Made by a program: the position numbers and the translations under genes. From Epilithonimonas hungarica (GTDB lineage Bacteria > Bacteroidota > Bacteroidia > Flavobacteriales > Weeksellaceae), in assembly GCF_900102265.1 (NCBI RefSeq), contig NZ_FNBH01000005.1, positions 1 to 64,000 on the forward strand: a DNA stretch of 64,000 nucleotides. The letters are read 5' to 3'. Position 1 is the first letter of the stretch. Each line of letters starts with the position of its first letter. The notes under the pieces were generated by a model. The model worked only from the letters and a program-made list of their open reading frames with translations. It was not told the origin of the DNA and did no database searches. Of this stretch, positions 35,266 through 44,329 are shown piece after piece.

Positions 35266-37491
35266 TTATTCAACAATCAGCTTTTCAGAATAAGCTTTGT
35301 TATCGACCTCATATCTTAATAGATAAGTTCCTTTTGGATATTTGGAAACATTGATCTCCAGTTTTTTATCAGATGTGTTATTGATTGTCTGCAATAGTTT
35401 TCCTGTTAGATCATAAAGCAAAACTTTTGTCGGTTTAGCGTTTTCCCAGACCAAGTTCACAATATCTTTTGCAGGAATTGGATAAATACTAATTCCATTT
35501 TTCTTGAAAGATGCTACACCTAAAGTTTTAACTTCAATCGTTGCCTGATATGGTTTGAGGTTTTGCTTGGTTGCCGTGATCATCAATGATTCTCCATCAG
35601 CAATTCCACTTAAATCAAATACAACACTTCCATCTTTGCTATGTGCAGAACCAATTATATTACCATTTTTAGTCAAAGAAATGACCGCATCTGTCTCTTC
35701 GCAGGAAACAGTAAGAGTCTGCGTATTTGGATCAATCTGATCTGGATGCTGCAACTCCAGATCTTTGGTTGTATCATATCGGAAAACAACAGAAGGGTCA
35801 CCAAAAAGAACCCAGGTCTGCATGACCTCAACAGCTGTTGGCGAAGCATTATAACTTTCCAACATTCCTATTTGCGAGTTGTAAAACAACCCTCCAATCG
35901 TTTCTTTTTTATTGTTCTCATAAACTTCTGTAAGGATATTCGTCATCTCATCCTGCGTTTCCATAGGTTCTGCCCAAGCCATCAGAATCGTAGAAGCCGC
36001 TGTTGCAATAGAACCAGCTGGAGAATTGTTATAATTTACCGACATCAGATCTTCAGCAAGGCAAGTCTTTCCGACAAAAGTCCCATTATTACAAGCCACA
36101 GAGACCACAAAAGGATACATCCCGTTATTTTTCAGTTGTTTTACATATGTAGAAGTATAGTTTCCTGTTACCATTAGATTAAGGTCACCGTGTCCTGTGT
36201 AATTGAATAATCCAACGCCGGAATTCATTGCATTATTGATCATCGTTGGTGTTGGCTCTCCCGCAGTATCTTCACCACCTTGCGAACCTTGATAAAATTC
36301 ATAAACGTTTTGATAACCATAATTCTTCAATTGAGTTCTGATTTTTCTAAGATGTACATAATCCGCTTCTCCATCATTTCCATAACCATTCCCTTCATTA
36401 GAACCAATTCCGATAGCATTTTTCATCCAATCACCCGCAATAGGACTTTTCTCATACTCCAGAATTCTGTCTGTCATTGTTTTGATACCAACACTATTCC
36501 CAGATAATCTTCCTACGAAAGCTTCCGGATAATAATCATTTGTAAATTGCCCATAATAAGAATCACTCCAAAGCTGCTCCCCATTGTATCCATAAGTATG
36601 AGAAGGAACATCTCCGGAATCACCAACCAAAAGAATGTAGACCAAATTAGGATTGGTTTGGTAGAAATTGGTAATATAATTTTTAATAGCCGTATCTGTA
36701 GTTCCAGTAGTTGTCGTGTTCACAACTGTTGTTTTGATACCTTTTTCCCGTTTCCAGCTCACTAAAGAACTTAACTGACTTTCAAATGCAGGAGCTGTGA
36801 TAATTAACAGATCACCTTCTTCTTTAGCCGGAGCATATTTATTTGAAGTTATATGATTAAGATAATGTTTTGAATAGATATCATTGAAAAATGTATTATC
36901 TGCTTTTCTACTGGCAATTTCATTGGTTCCTTTCTTATCATTCAGCACAACTTCTACTCTCAGATTTTTATAGATTCTAAGTTTGTGTTGAACCGGATTG
37001 TATTGATAAGGAAAAAGTGAAAACGTAACACCTCTCGTATTTCTCAGAATGTGAGGATCTCCAAATTGAGCCAAATTTCCGGGAAAGAAATCATCCTTTT
37101 TATAACTCTCTCCAAAGACATACGGAATTGTTTCTGGGTCGGTATTTCTTTTTAGGTTTCCTTTAGACGGAGCGATGTCAATATTATTGATATCCTCATA
37201 ACTATCATATACTATTTTGTAACTGAAGTCTCCTTTCTCAGGAAGCTGAATGGATCTGGAGAAATATGGCATTGCAGGATTTCCCGCCTCGGACATCAGA
37301 ACAGAATATTGCTTGGAAAATGAATGATAGTTTTTCCCGTTGATACTTTTCTCTGTTTTTTCAAAATGACCGAGATCAAAATCAACAGTAATATTCTGAT
37401 TGTCAGAATTGATCAATTTGAAATCTTGCGCAAATGAGTTACCGGAAAGAAAAATCAATATTAAAGAAGAAAATAGTACATTTTTTCTCAT
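35266..37491 (-). CDS. C25 (gingipain-like) cysteine protease, T9SS-secreted
   Basis: A 741-residue secreted protease. A signal peptide (SGNSFAQ) precedes a C25 propeptide to about 215. In the caspase-like domain the catalytic His is in FNYTGHGDLNL and the Cys in SVACNNGTF, about residues 439 and 463. A DPSVVFRY segment closes the catalytic domain, an Ig-like domain follows, and the final ~75 residues are a type A T9SS domain (ISIYPIPAKDIVNL ... YLLRYEVDN). Known gingipain relatives process proteins at the surface; PorU-type sortases lack the sorting domain, so this is cargo, not sortase. Confidence 0.9.
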   Translation of the reverse strand: MRKNVLFSSLILIFLSGNSFAQDFKLINSDNQNITVDFDLGHFEKTEKSINGKNYHSFSKQYSVLMSEAGNPAMPYFSRSIQLPEKGDFSYKIVYDSYEDINNIDIAPSKGNLKRNTDPETIPYVFGESYKKDDFFPGNLAQFGDPHILRNTRGVTFSLFPYQYNPVQHKLRIYKNLRVEVVLNDKKGTNEIASRKADNTFFNDIYSKHYLNHITSNKYAPAKEEGDLLIITAPAFESQLSSLVSWKREKGIKTTVVNTTTTGTTDTAIKNYITNFYQTNPNLVYILLVGDSGDVPSHTYGYNGEQLWSDSYYGQFTNDYYPEAFVGRLSGNSVGIKTMTDRILEYEKSPIAGDWMKNAIGIGSNEGNGYGNDGEADYVHLRKIRTQLKNYGYQNVYEFYQGSQGGEDTAGEPTPTMINNAMNSGVGLFNYTGHGDLNLMVTGNYTSTYVKQLKNNGMYPFVVSVACNNGTFVGKTCLAEDLMSVNYNNSPAGSIATAASTILMAWAEPMETQDEMTNILTEVYENNKKETIGGLFYNSQIGMLESYNASPTAVEVMQTWVLFGDPSVVFRYDTTKDLELQHPDQIDPNTQTLTVSCEETDAVISLTKNGNIIGSAHSKDGSVVFDLSGIADGESLMITATKQNLKPYQATIEVKTLGVASFKKNGISIYPIPAKDIVNLVWENAKPTKVLLYDLTGKLLQTINNTSDKKLEINVSKYPKGTYLLRYEVDNKAYSEKLIVE

Positions 37492-37567
37492 AAGTTTTAT
37501 TTTTTTATCAAATATATAAATTTAAAGCTGATCAAGTTTATATATTTCAATAAAAAATAAAATTTAG

Positions 37568-38200
37568 CTACATTTCATCATTTTGCTCATAGCCATAAAA
37601 TTTCGGAATTTGCCAATGGTATTTTACAGCGAGGGTCCGAATGGTCACAATCAAAATAATGGTGAAAATCTGAATAAGTCCATAAGAAAGAATAGAATAT
37701 TTAGATAAAAGTAAAAATATTCCTCCGCCGATAATACAAGCAGTTGCATAGATCTCCTTTCGGAACACCAAAGGAATTCTATTCAGTAAAATATCCCTAA
37801 TAATCCCTCCAAAACAGCCTGTAATTGTTCCCAAGGTCAAGCATATCAATGGATGAAGGCCTTCATTCAGCCCCTTTTGAATTCCAATGATCGTGAATAA
37901 TCCTAGTCCGAAACTATCAAATATGAATAAAGTGACTTTGAAATTTTTCTCAATAGATTTGAAAATCATAGAAAATACACAAGTGAAAAATATCAATGAA
38001 CAAGTCAGCATATCCGTCATCCAGAAAACCGGAACATCCAAAAGTAGATCTCTTACTGTTCCACCTCCAACAGAAGTTACAAATGCAATGATCAAAACAC
38101 CGAAAGGGTCAAGACGCTTCTGCATTGCCGCAAAACTGCCTGACATTGCAAAAGAAATGGTTCCTAAAACCTCGATGATAAAATTGAATTGTTCGTGCAC
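37568..38200 (-). CDS. TRIC-type trimeric intracellular cation channel family protein
   Basis: A 210-residue inner-membrane protein, UPF0126/TRIC family. About seven hydrophobic helices form two repeats, each with a glycine-rich GGGTVRD or GGIIRD motif (about residues 46 and 130) that lines the pore. Prokaryotic relatives conduct K+/Na+. It stands alone, with a 100-base palindromic spacer upstream. Confidence 0.88.
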   Translation of the reverse strand: MHEQFNFIIEVLGTISFAMSGSFAAMQKRLDPFGVLIIAFVTSVGGGTVRDLLLDVPVFWMTDMLTCSLIFFTCVFSMIFKSIEKNFKVTLFIFDSFGLGLFTIIGIQKGLNEGLHPLICLTLGTITGCFGGIIRDILLNRIPLVFRKEIYATACIIGGGIFLLLSKYSILSYGLIQIFTIILIVTIRTLAVKYHWQIPKFYGYEQNDEM

Positions 38201-38220
38201 AGTTTTATAATTGTTAAATG

Positions 38221-38300
38221 ATGATTGATAAGTGATAAGTGATAGGTTAGATAAAAAATAATCGCTGATGAAACATCAATTATCGATTATCATTTATCAT
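38221..38300. repeat. Imperfect inverted repeat (GATAAGTGATAA type)
   Basis: TGATTGATAAGTGATAAGTG at the left faces ATTATCGATTATCATTTATC at the right with imperfect pairing. Between two minus-strand genes, so it may also stop transcription of xth. A related element is at 48843. Confidence 0.5.
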
Positions 38301-39065
38301 CTATAGATCCAACTCCACCATTACCGGACAATGGTCAGAGTGTTTGACTTCTGCTAAAATTACGGCTCTTGTCATTTTTTCTTTCAGTGGTTCGGAAACG
38401 AAATTGTAATCCAAGCGCCAGCCTTTGTTCCTTGCTCTGGAACCTGCTCTATAACTCCACCAAGAATATTGGTCCGGCTGGTCATTGAAATATCTGAAAC
38501 TGTCCGTGAGTTTATTTTCATCCATAAAGTTGGTCATCCACTCTCGCTCCATTGGAAGGAAACCAGATGTATTGGCCAAACCAATTGGGTTATGGATATC
38601 GATTGCCTCGTGGCAGATATTAAAATCTCCGCTGATAATGAGATTTGGGATGGTTTTTCTGAGTTCTTTGATGTAATCCAAAAAATCAAAACAGAATTGC
38701 ATTTTGAAGTCCAGCCTCTCGATATTGGAAGCCGAAGGAACATAAACCGAAATCACGGAAAATCCATCGAAGTCTGCTCGGACAACTCTTCCTTCGTTGT
38801 CGTAGCTTTCTATTCCGCAACCGAATTCGACGTGATTTGGTTTTACTTTTGAAGCGATCCCTACTCCACTGTAACCTTTCCTAACTGCCGAATGCCAATA
38901 ACTGTGATATCCCAATTTTTCAAAACTATCAATATCGATCTGGTCATTTCCCGCTTTACTTTCCTGGATACAAATGACATCTGGGTTTGCAACATTGAGC
39001 CAGCCCAAAAAATCTTTTGTAAAGGCAGCGCGGATTCCGTTGACGTTGTAGGAAATGATTCTCAT
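38301..39065 (-). CDS. xth: Exodeoxyribonuclease III
   Basis: An AP endonuclease/3'-exonuclease of base-excision repair, 254 residues. The family set is visible: MRIISYNVNGIRAA (Asn), ICIQESKAG (metal Glu), VYVPSASN (Tyr), ISGDFNICH (Asp and Asn), and VKHSDHCPV at the end (Asp-His). An in-frame start at 39143 would add 26 residues unlike the family; the ATG before RIISYNVNG is chosen. Confidence 0.93.
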   Translation of the reverse strand: MRIISYNVNGIRAAFTKDFLGWLNVANPDVICIQESKAGNDQIDIDSFEKLGYHSYWHSAVRKGYSGVGIASKVKPNHVEFGCGIESYDNEGRVVRADFDGFSVISVYVPSASNIERLDFKMQFCFDFLDYIKELRKTIPNLIISGDFNICHEAIDIHNPIGLANTSGFLPMEREWMTNFMDENKLTDSFRYFNDQPDQYSWWSYRAGSRARNKGWRLDYNFVSEPLKEKMTRAVILAEVKHSDHCPVMVELDL

Positions 39066-39162
39066 TTTATTATAATTGATGAATGATAGTTGATATATGA
39101 CCTTATAATTTTCAAAGGTCGGAATTTTGATTTGAATGGTCAAAAGAAATACGAAACGACCT

Positions 39163-39263
39163 TATAGCCCCGATAGGAACGGCATCCTTTTTCTTTTTGG
39201 CTTTGACAGGCTCAGCCTGACAGTATGGGAAAAAGAAAAAGATATAGTGGATAGCGGGTGGGA
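39163..39263. repeat. Dispersed repeat family A, copy 2
   Basis: TATAGCCCCGATAGGAACGG with CATCCTTTTTCTTTTT facing AAAAAGAAAAAGATATAGTG and ending AGCGGGTGGGAC; TGACAGGCTCAGCCTGACA in the centre is itself palindromic. Same family as 10270 and 54507. Confidence 0.6.
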
Positions 39264-39293
39264 CAAGTGAAAAGAATGGACAAATCTCTTGCT

Positions 39294-39334
39294 CCTAAAA
39301 AAGAAAAAGGCGGAAAAAGTTGCCTCTTTCCGCC
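39294..39334 (-). terminator. Terminator of porX
   Basis: GGCGGAAA (39309-39316) pairs perfectly with TTTCCGCC (39327-39334); read on the minus strand a run CTTTTTCTTTTTT follows. Confidence 0.8.
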
Positions 39335-39367
39335 CAATAAACCCAAATCAAATAAACTATGAAAAAA

Positions 39368-40912
39368 CTACTTGGGTTCTAATATGCTTATCGGAATGAT
39401 GACCTCTTCTAGGGAAATCCCTCCGTGCTGATAAGTGTCTTTGTAATAATTTACAAAGTGATTGTAGTTCTTCGGGTATGCTAAAAATATATTGTTCTTT
39501 GCGAAAATATATTTTGAACTCAAATTTCCTTTTGGTAGAAAGAGTTTGTCGGGATTGTTTATCGCCCAAACATCTTTATCCTCATATGTCAAACTTCTTC
39601 CGGTCTTGTATCGGATGTTTGTAGAGGTTTCCCTGTCACCAACTACCTTACTAGGTTTTTTAACATAAATTGTGCCGTGATCGGTTGTAATGACCAGTTT
39701 GAATCCATTTTCTGCTGCAGTCTTGATAATTTTCAACAAGGAAGAATTTTCAAACCAGTTGTAAGTCAAAGACCTGAAAGTCTTATCATCTCTGATCAAT
39801 TGATTTACAATGTTATTATCTGTTTTTGCGTGAGACAGGATATCGATAAAGTTGTAAACTATAACTAATAAATCATTGCTCTTATGTTGATTGAAATCAT
39901 CTAAAATCTTTCTTTCGAAGTCCGAATTGAGGATTTTCAGATATTTCATTGATTTGCTGGACAATCCCAAACGTTTCATCTGGTCTTCCAAGAAGTCTCT
40001 CTCATGCTCGTTTTTATTCCCTTCCTCATTGTCATTGAACCAATATTCCGGGAATCTTTTTTCAATCTCTGAAGGCATCAATCCTGCAAAAAATGAGTTT
40101 CTTGCATACTGGGTCGCTGTTGGCAAAATACTGAAGTAATAGTCCTCGGAAGTTTTGTTATAGAACTTCGTGAACAGAGGTTCTATGACTTTCCACTGGT
40201 CGTATCTCAGATTATCTATCATCAGCAAAAGGACTTTTTCCTTTTCCAATTCTGGCTTCACCTTATCTTTGAAAAGCGTGTGGCTCATCATCGGTTTCTC
40301 GTTGCCGCGAAGCCATTCTTCGTAATTATTCTCGATGAATTTTGAGAATTGGATATTGGCTTCTTCTTTTTGGTTTTGAAGCAGGTCTGCAAACTCATTA
40401 TCCGAAACTTTATCGAATTTCACTTCCCAGCTCAAGATTTTCTTGTAGTATTCTGCCCAATCCTGATAAGTTCTGAGATAGGATAACTCCATACTTAGAT
40501 TACGGAATTCCTGCTGATAATCTACAATTGTTTTTTGCTCGACCAGAGATTCGCTTTGCAATATTTTCTTAAGTGACAACAGAACTTGATTTGGATTTAC
40601 AGGTTTCAAAATATAATCTGAGATCTGAGAACCGATCGCCTGTTCCATAATGTGTTCCTCCTCACTTTTCGTAACCATTACGATCTTGAGTGCATTATCC
40701 TTTTCTTTGATCATTGGAATTGCTTCCAAACCGGAGATTCCGGGCATATTTTCGTCAAGAAGAGTTAACTCGAATTTTTCCTTTTCTATCATTTCCAACG
40801 CCTCATTCACATTATTCACCGGTGTAACGTTGTATCCTTTATTCTCTAGGAAGACGATATGTGGTTTCAGCAAATCGACCTCATCATCTATCCATAAAAT
40901 TTTTCTTGACAT
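39368..40912 (-). CDS. porX: PorX-like response regulator with PglZ-type phosphatase domain
   Basis: A 514-residue regulator of type IX secretion. Residues 1-120 are a CheY-like receiver: DDE at 9-11, phospho-acceptor Asp53 in LLDENMPG, Thr in MVTKSEE, Lys in ILKPVNP. Residues about 200-514 form a PglZ/alkaline-phosphatase fold (MIDNLRYDQW, TTDHGTIYVKKPSKV) with metal-binding Asp and His. In Porphyromonas and Flavobacterium PorX works with histidine kinase PorY and controls T9SS genes. No kinase gene is adjacent. Several T9SS cargo genes lie just downstream on the same strand. Confidence 0.93.
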   Translation of the reverse strand: MSRKILWIDDEVDLLKPHIVFLENKGYNVTPVNNVNEALEMIEKEKFELTLLDENMPGISGLEAIPMIKEKDNALKIVMVTKSEEEHIMEQAIGSQISDYILKPVNPNQVLLSLKKILQSESLVEQKTIVDYQQEFRNLSMELSYLRTYQDWAEYYKKILSWEVKFDKVSDNEFADLLQNQKEEANIQFSKFIENNYEEWLRGNEKPMMSHTLFKDKVKPELEKEKVLLLMIDNLRYDQWKVIEPLFTKFYNKTSEDYYFSILPTATQYARNSFFAGLMPSEIEKRFPEYWFNDNEEGNKNEHERDFLEDQMKRLGLSSKSMKYLKILNSDFERKILDDFNQHKSNDLLVIVYNFIDILSHAKTDNNIVNQLIRDDKTFRSLTYNWFENSSLLKIIKTAAENGFKLVITTDHGTIYVKKPSKVVGDRETSTNIRYKTGRSLTYEDKDVWAINNPDKLFLPKGNLSSKYIFAKNNIFLAYPKNYNHFVNYYKDTYQHGGISLEEVIIPISILEPK

Positions 40913-40940
40913 ATATTTTTTATATTTAAGTAGTTCGTAT

Positions 40941-40948
40941 CAAAATTA
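40941..40948 (-). promoter_or_regulatory. -7 element of porX
   Basis: Minus-strand TAATTTTG, 28 bases before the ATG; no good -33 TTG. Confidence 0.4.
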
Positions 40949-41054
40949 TAACCAAAGTATCATAATTATATTTTAAATAACAGAATTGGTGCGTTAAATA
41001 TTAGTTAAAGGAAATTTTATTTTTGAAAACGATCAACTCGTCAATTTTGTCCAT

Positions 41055-41084
41055 AAAAAAACAGACTTAATAAAAAGTCTGTTT
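41055..41084 (-). terminator. Terminator of rng
   Basis: AAACAGACTT (41059-41068) pairs perfectly with AAGTCTGTTT (41075-41084), with a T run on the minus strand. Confidence 0.82.
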
Positions 41085-41092
41085 ATAATTCA

Positions 41093-42649
41093 TTAATTGG
41101 AGAAACTCATTAATTCCTTCTTCTGAGCGTTGTAGAGATGAAACTCCAGCATCTTGAAAGAATCTCTCGGAATGATGGTTACCCATTTTTTGTATTTCAA
41201 AAACCATTTGTTTTGGATACTTGTCAATCCTTTGGTCAGGTAGGCTTCCACAAATGGATGCACGTGTAGGAAAAGTTTTCCTTTTTCTGTCTGCATAATG
41301 GTTCTGATAGAATCTTCCATTTTTTCGACAATCACGATCGGAGCGATGATCTCGCCGTCTTTGTTGGGATTTTCTTCAGACGTTTCGATGTGCTTTTCAG
41401 CCCGCACACGCTGTCTTGTCATCTGGATCAAACCAAATTTTGAAGGTGGCAAGATCTTATGTCTTGCTTTGTCACGCTTCATTTCTTCACGAAAATGTTC
41501 GTATAATTCCTTTCTGTGTTCAGGGTCGGTCATATCAATAAAATCGACAACGATGATTCCGCCCATATCCCGAAGACGCAACTGTCTTGCGATTTCCGTT
41601 GCTGCCATTTTGTTGACATTCAGTGCGTGAGTTTTGTTCGTGTTGGCAGATGAAATGTTGTTTCCGGAATTCACATCTACAACGTGAAGCGCCTCTGTAT
41701 GTTCAATAACCAGATAAGCACCTTTGGAAGCCGGAATATTCACGTGCTTACCAAAACTCTGTTTCAGTTGTTTTTCGACATTATAATACTCCAAAAGTGG
41801 AATATGCGAATCGTAGAACTGAACAATATTTTTGCGTTCCGGAGCAATAACTTCGATATAAGCTTTCATATCCTCAACCATCTTTTCGTCATCACAAATG
41901 ATACTCACGAAATCCTGATTGAAGTTATCTCTCAAAATCGAAGACGCTTTATCTTCCTCGCTCAAGATCTTACTCGGGACTTTATTTTTCTGAATATTTT
42001 TAAACGTAGATTCCCACTTTTTCACCAGCTGATTCATATCGTTATGAAGCTCAGCTACTTTCTTGCCTTCCGCAACTGTCCTGATGATCACACCGAAACC
42101 TTCTGGGCGAATACTTTCTATCAAAGTCTTCAGTCTGGTTTTTTCTTCCGGATTACTTACTTTTTTGGATACGGAGATTTTGTTATCAAAAGGAATCAGA
42201 ACCAGAAAACGACCCGTAAGAGAGATCTGTGTAGAGATTCTCGGTCCTTTTGTAGAAATTGGTTCTTTTGTGATCTGCAATAATACCAGATCTCCGGCAG
42301 AAAGCACCTTATCAACAGTTCCCAGTTTATCAATATCTTTTACCGTTTCAAAATTTTTGAGACTCGGAGACTGTTGTTTTTTTGAGATCGTGTTCTTGAG
42401 AAATTTCTGGTAAGAAAGGAATTGCGGCCCCAGGTCCTGATAATGGAGAAAAGCATCTTTGTCTGTTCCGATGTTGACAAATGCTGCGTTGAGGTTGGGT
42501 GCAAGTTTTTTGATTTTACCTAAAAAAAGGTCACCGACTACGAAATCGGTTTTTGTTTCTTGTTCGTGAAGTTCAAAAAGGCGGCCATCTTCCAATAAAG
42601 CAATTTTTGAAGCATCTCCCTCATTGGAAATAATCAGTTCTTTTTTCAT
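41093..42649 (-). CDS. rng: Ribonuclease E/G family protein
   Basis: A 518-residue endoribonuclease, RNase G type without the RNase E scaffold tail. The S1-like domain is interrupted (FVVGDLFLGKIKKL, NAAFVNIG); the catalytic domain has GVIIRTVAEGK, DVNSGNN (metal Asp) and IIVVDFIDM (second Asp). It matures rRNA and mRNA 5' ends. A longer start at 42712 would lie upstream of the -7 box at 42695, so the ATG of MKKELIISNEG at 42649 is chosen. Confidence 0.94.
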   Translation of the reverse strand: MKKELIISNEGDASKIALLEDGRLFELHEQETKTDFVVGDLFLGKIKKLAPNLNAAFVNIGTDKDAFLHYQDLGPQFLSYQKFLKNTISKKQQSPSLKNFETVKDIDKLGTVDKVLSAGDLVLLQITKEPISTKGPRISTQISLTGRFLVLIPFDNKISVSKKVSNPEEKTRLKTLIESIRPEGFGVIIRTVAEGKKVAELHNDMNQLVKKWESTFKNIQKNKVPSKILSEEDKASSILRDNFNQDFVSIICDDEKMVEDMKAYIEVIAPERKNIVQFYDSHIPLLEYYNVEKQLKQSFGKHVNIPASKGAYLVIEHTEALHVVDVNSGNNISSANTNKTHALNVNKMAATEIARQLRLRDMGGIIVVDFIDMTDPEHRKELYEHFREEMKRDKARHKILPPSKFGLIQMTRQRVRAEKHIETSEENPNKDGEIIAPIVIVEKMEDSIRTIMQTEKGKLFLHVHPFVEAYLTKGLTSIQNKWFLKYKKWVTIIPRDSFKMLEFHLYNAQKKELMSFSN

Positions 42650-42694
42650 AACTTCATAAAAAGGTTTTATTAAAATTAGGTTGTAAATATAAAA

Positions 42695-42702
42695 CAAAAA
42701 TA
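42695..42702 (-). promoter_or_regulatory. -7 element of rng, deciding the start
   Basis: Minus-strand TATTTTTG, 45 bases before ATG 42649. The TTG at the -33 position is not clear. Confidence 0.45.
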
Positions 42703-42756
42703 TAGCTGGCAAAGTGCCAACTATATTTAATATGTTTAAGACTCAAAAAGGCTAAA

Positions 42757-42849
42757 TTATTTTTTCTTTTTGTGTCTGTTTGCTCTTCTTCTTTTCTTTC
42801 TTTTGTGAGTTGCAACCTTGTGTCTTTTTCTCTTTTTTCCGCTTGGCAT
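42757..42849 (-). CDS. 30-residue basic AURKAIP1/COX24-like ribosome-associated protein
   Basis: An ATG-to-TAA frame coding 30 residues, starting MPSGKKRKRHKVATHKRKKR and ending in AN-RH-KKKK; more than half are Lys or Arg. It matches what is annotated in Flavobacteriia as an AURKAIP1/COX24 domain protein, related to mitochondrial ribosomal mS38. It is probably a tiny ribosome component. It lies 36 bases after the HU gene and may be co-transcribed. Too short for most gene finders. Confidence 0.82.
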   Translation of the reverse strand: MPSGKKRKRHKVATHKRKKRRRANRHKKKK

Positions 42850-42885
42850 AATTTATATTTTTTTATACTGTTAATACTCGATTAA

Positions 42886-43176
42886 TTATTTTACTGCAAC
42901 TTTGGTCTTTACTTTTTCTACAAAAGTTTTTGAAGGTTTGAAAGCAGGGATATTGTGAGCAGGGATTTCTATCGCTGTATTCTTAGAAATGTTTCTTCCT
43001 GTTTTAGCTGCTCTTGTTTTGATGATGAAAGAACCGAAACCTCTTAAGTAAACGTTATCTCCGTTATACATAGATGTTCTGATTTCTTGCATAAAAGCTT
43101 CGATAACTTTCTGTGTATCATTCTTTTCTACTCCCAGCTTGTTCGAGATGGTATTTACCAATTCTGCCTTTGTCAT
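42886..43176 (-). CDS. HU/IHF family DNA-binding protein
   Basis: A 96-residue second HU-type protein, distinct from the one at 23566. It starts MTKAELVNTISNKLGVEKND, has LRGFGSFIIKTRAAKTGRNI and NTAIEIPAHNIPAFKPSKTF, with the beta-arm NISKNTAIEIP resembling IHF-like members more than HU. It bends DNA; whether it acts sequence-specifically is unknown. It is divergent from mutY and shares a 70-base promoter region with it. Confidence 0.93.
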   Translation of the reverse strand: MTKAELVNTISNKLGVEKNDTQKVIEAFMQEIRTSMYNGDNVYLRGFGSFIIKTRAAKTGRNISKNTAIEIPAHNIPAFKPSKTFVEKVKTKVAVK

Positions 43177-43200
43177 TTTCTAAAATTCTTTATATTTTTG
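43170..43200 (+). promoter_or_regulatory. Promoter of mutY
   Basis: TTG (43170-43172), 20 bp spacer, TATTTTTG (43193-43200), 23 bases before the TTG start codon at 43224. A second TATTTTTG at 43219-43226 overlaps that codon. Confidence 0.6.
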
Positions 43201-43205
43201 GTGTG

Positions 43206-43237
43206 CAAATATAAGACATATTTTTGAAAACAAACAA
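43206..43237 (-). promoter_or_regulatory. Promoter of the HU/IHF-like gene
   Basis: Minus-strand TTG (43235-43237), 21 bp, TATATTTG (43206-43213). It overlaps the mutY leader. Confidence 0.6.
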
Positions 43238-44282
43238 ACAAAATGCTGATTTTCTTCACATTGGAAAAAAGCTTACAAAGTGGTATGATACCAATGCCAG
43301 ACAACTTCCCTGGAGAGAAAACCAGCATCCTTATAATATATGGATCAGTGAGATCGTTCTACAGCAAACTCAGGTAAAACAAGGACTAGGTCATTATCTC
43401 AGATTCATAGAAAGATTCCCCACTGTAAAAGAACTTCACAATGCTTCAGAGGATGACGTATTATTATATTGGAAGGGCTTAGGCTATTATTCCAGAGCGA
43501 TCAATCTTCACAAAGCGGCTCATCAAGTTGTAGAAGATTTCGGAGGCGAGTTTCCTAATCATTTTAATGAAATTTTAAAACTAAAAGGTGTCGGAAAATA
43601 TACCGCTGCGGCAATCGCGAGCATTTGTTTTGAGGAAAAGATCCCGGCTGTTGATGGGAATTTCTATCGGGTTTTGTCAAGGATATTTGCTGATGATTTT
43701 GATATTTCAAGCTCCAAAGCTTTCCAGTATTTTTCCGATCTGGCTCTATTGATCATGCCTGACGACAAATCTGGGGAATTCAATCAGGCGATAATGGATA
43801 TTGGTTCGGAGATCTGCAAACCAAAAAATCCACTTTGCGGAGAATGTCCCGTGAATGATGATTGCATTGCCTACCAGACCGGAAGAGTTTCTGAATTTCC
43901 GGTAAAAACAAAGAAAACGAAAGTCTCTGATCTAAGTTTGAAATACTTCTTCGTCAAACATAAAAACCAATTCTTAATTAAACAAAGAGGCAATGATTTT
44001 ATCTGGAAAAAGTTGTACGAATTTCCAACTTCGATCCCTACTGAATGGGAAGAATTTATCATTAACTCAAAAATTGTGAATCACAAATTGACACATAAAA
44101 ACCTGTCAATAGAAATCAACACGGTTGAGCTAGATCCGAAAAAGGAATTTGAAATATTTGCTTCTGATAATGACTTTCTGATCGTCGATGAAAAACAAGC
44201 TGATGACAAATCATTTCCGAAACCATTGGAAAATTTCTACAAAAATATCGGCAAACCAGAAATTGGAGAGCTTCAGTTTTAA
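43224..44282 (+). CDS. mutY: A/G-specific adenine glycosylase
   Basis: Removes adenine mispaired with 8-oxoguanine. 352 residues: RQLPWR near 27, ISEIVLQQTQV (catalytic Glu), helix-hairpin-helix LKGVGKYTAAAIASI, VDGNFYRVLSR with the catalytic Asp nearby, the [4Fe-4S] cysteines in CKPKNPLCGECPVNDDC (Cys-X6-Cys-X2-Cys-X5-Cys), and a C-terminal NUDIX-like 8-oxoG recognition domain. No ATG is in frame near the start; TTG 43224 is the likely initiator. Confidence 0.93.
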   Translation: MKTNKQNADFLHIGKKLTKWYDTNARQLPWRENQHPYNIWISEIVLQQTQVKQGLGHYLRFIERFPTVKELHNASEDDVLLYWKGLGYYSRAINLHKAAHQVVEDFGGEFPNHFNEILKLKGVGKYTAAAIASICFEEKIPAVDGNFYRVLSRIFADDFDISSSKAFQYFSDLALLIMPDDKSGEFNQAIMDIGSEICKPKNPLCGECPVNDDCIAYQTGRVSEFPVKTKKTKVSDLSLKYFFVKHKNQFLIKQRGNDFIWKKLYEFPTSIPTEWEEFIINSKIVNHKLTHKNLSIEINTVELDPKKEFEIFASDNDFLIVDEKQADDKSFPKPLENFYKNIGKPEIGELQF

Positions 44283-44312
44283 GAATAATTAAAATTTTCA
44301 TCTGAACTTCAT

Positions 44313-44320
44313 TATATTTG
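44313..44320 (+). promoter_or_regulatory. -7 element of the cobalamin riboswitch transcript
   Basis: TATATTTG, ending 9 bases before the riboswitch begins. Confidence 0.55.
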
Positions 44321-44329
44321 CAAAAATTT

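Noticed and set aside
41684-42283. 199-codon frame antisense to rng
   Set aside because: rng is a full-length match on the other strand.
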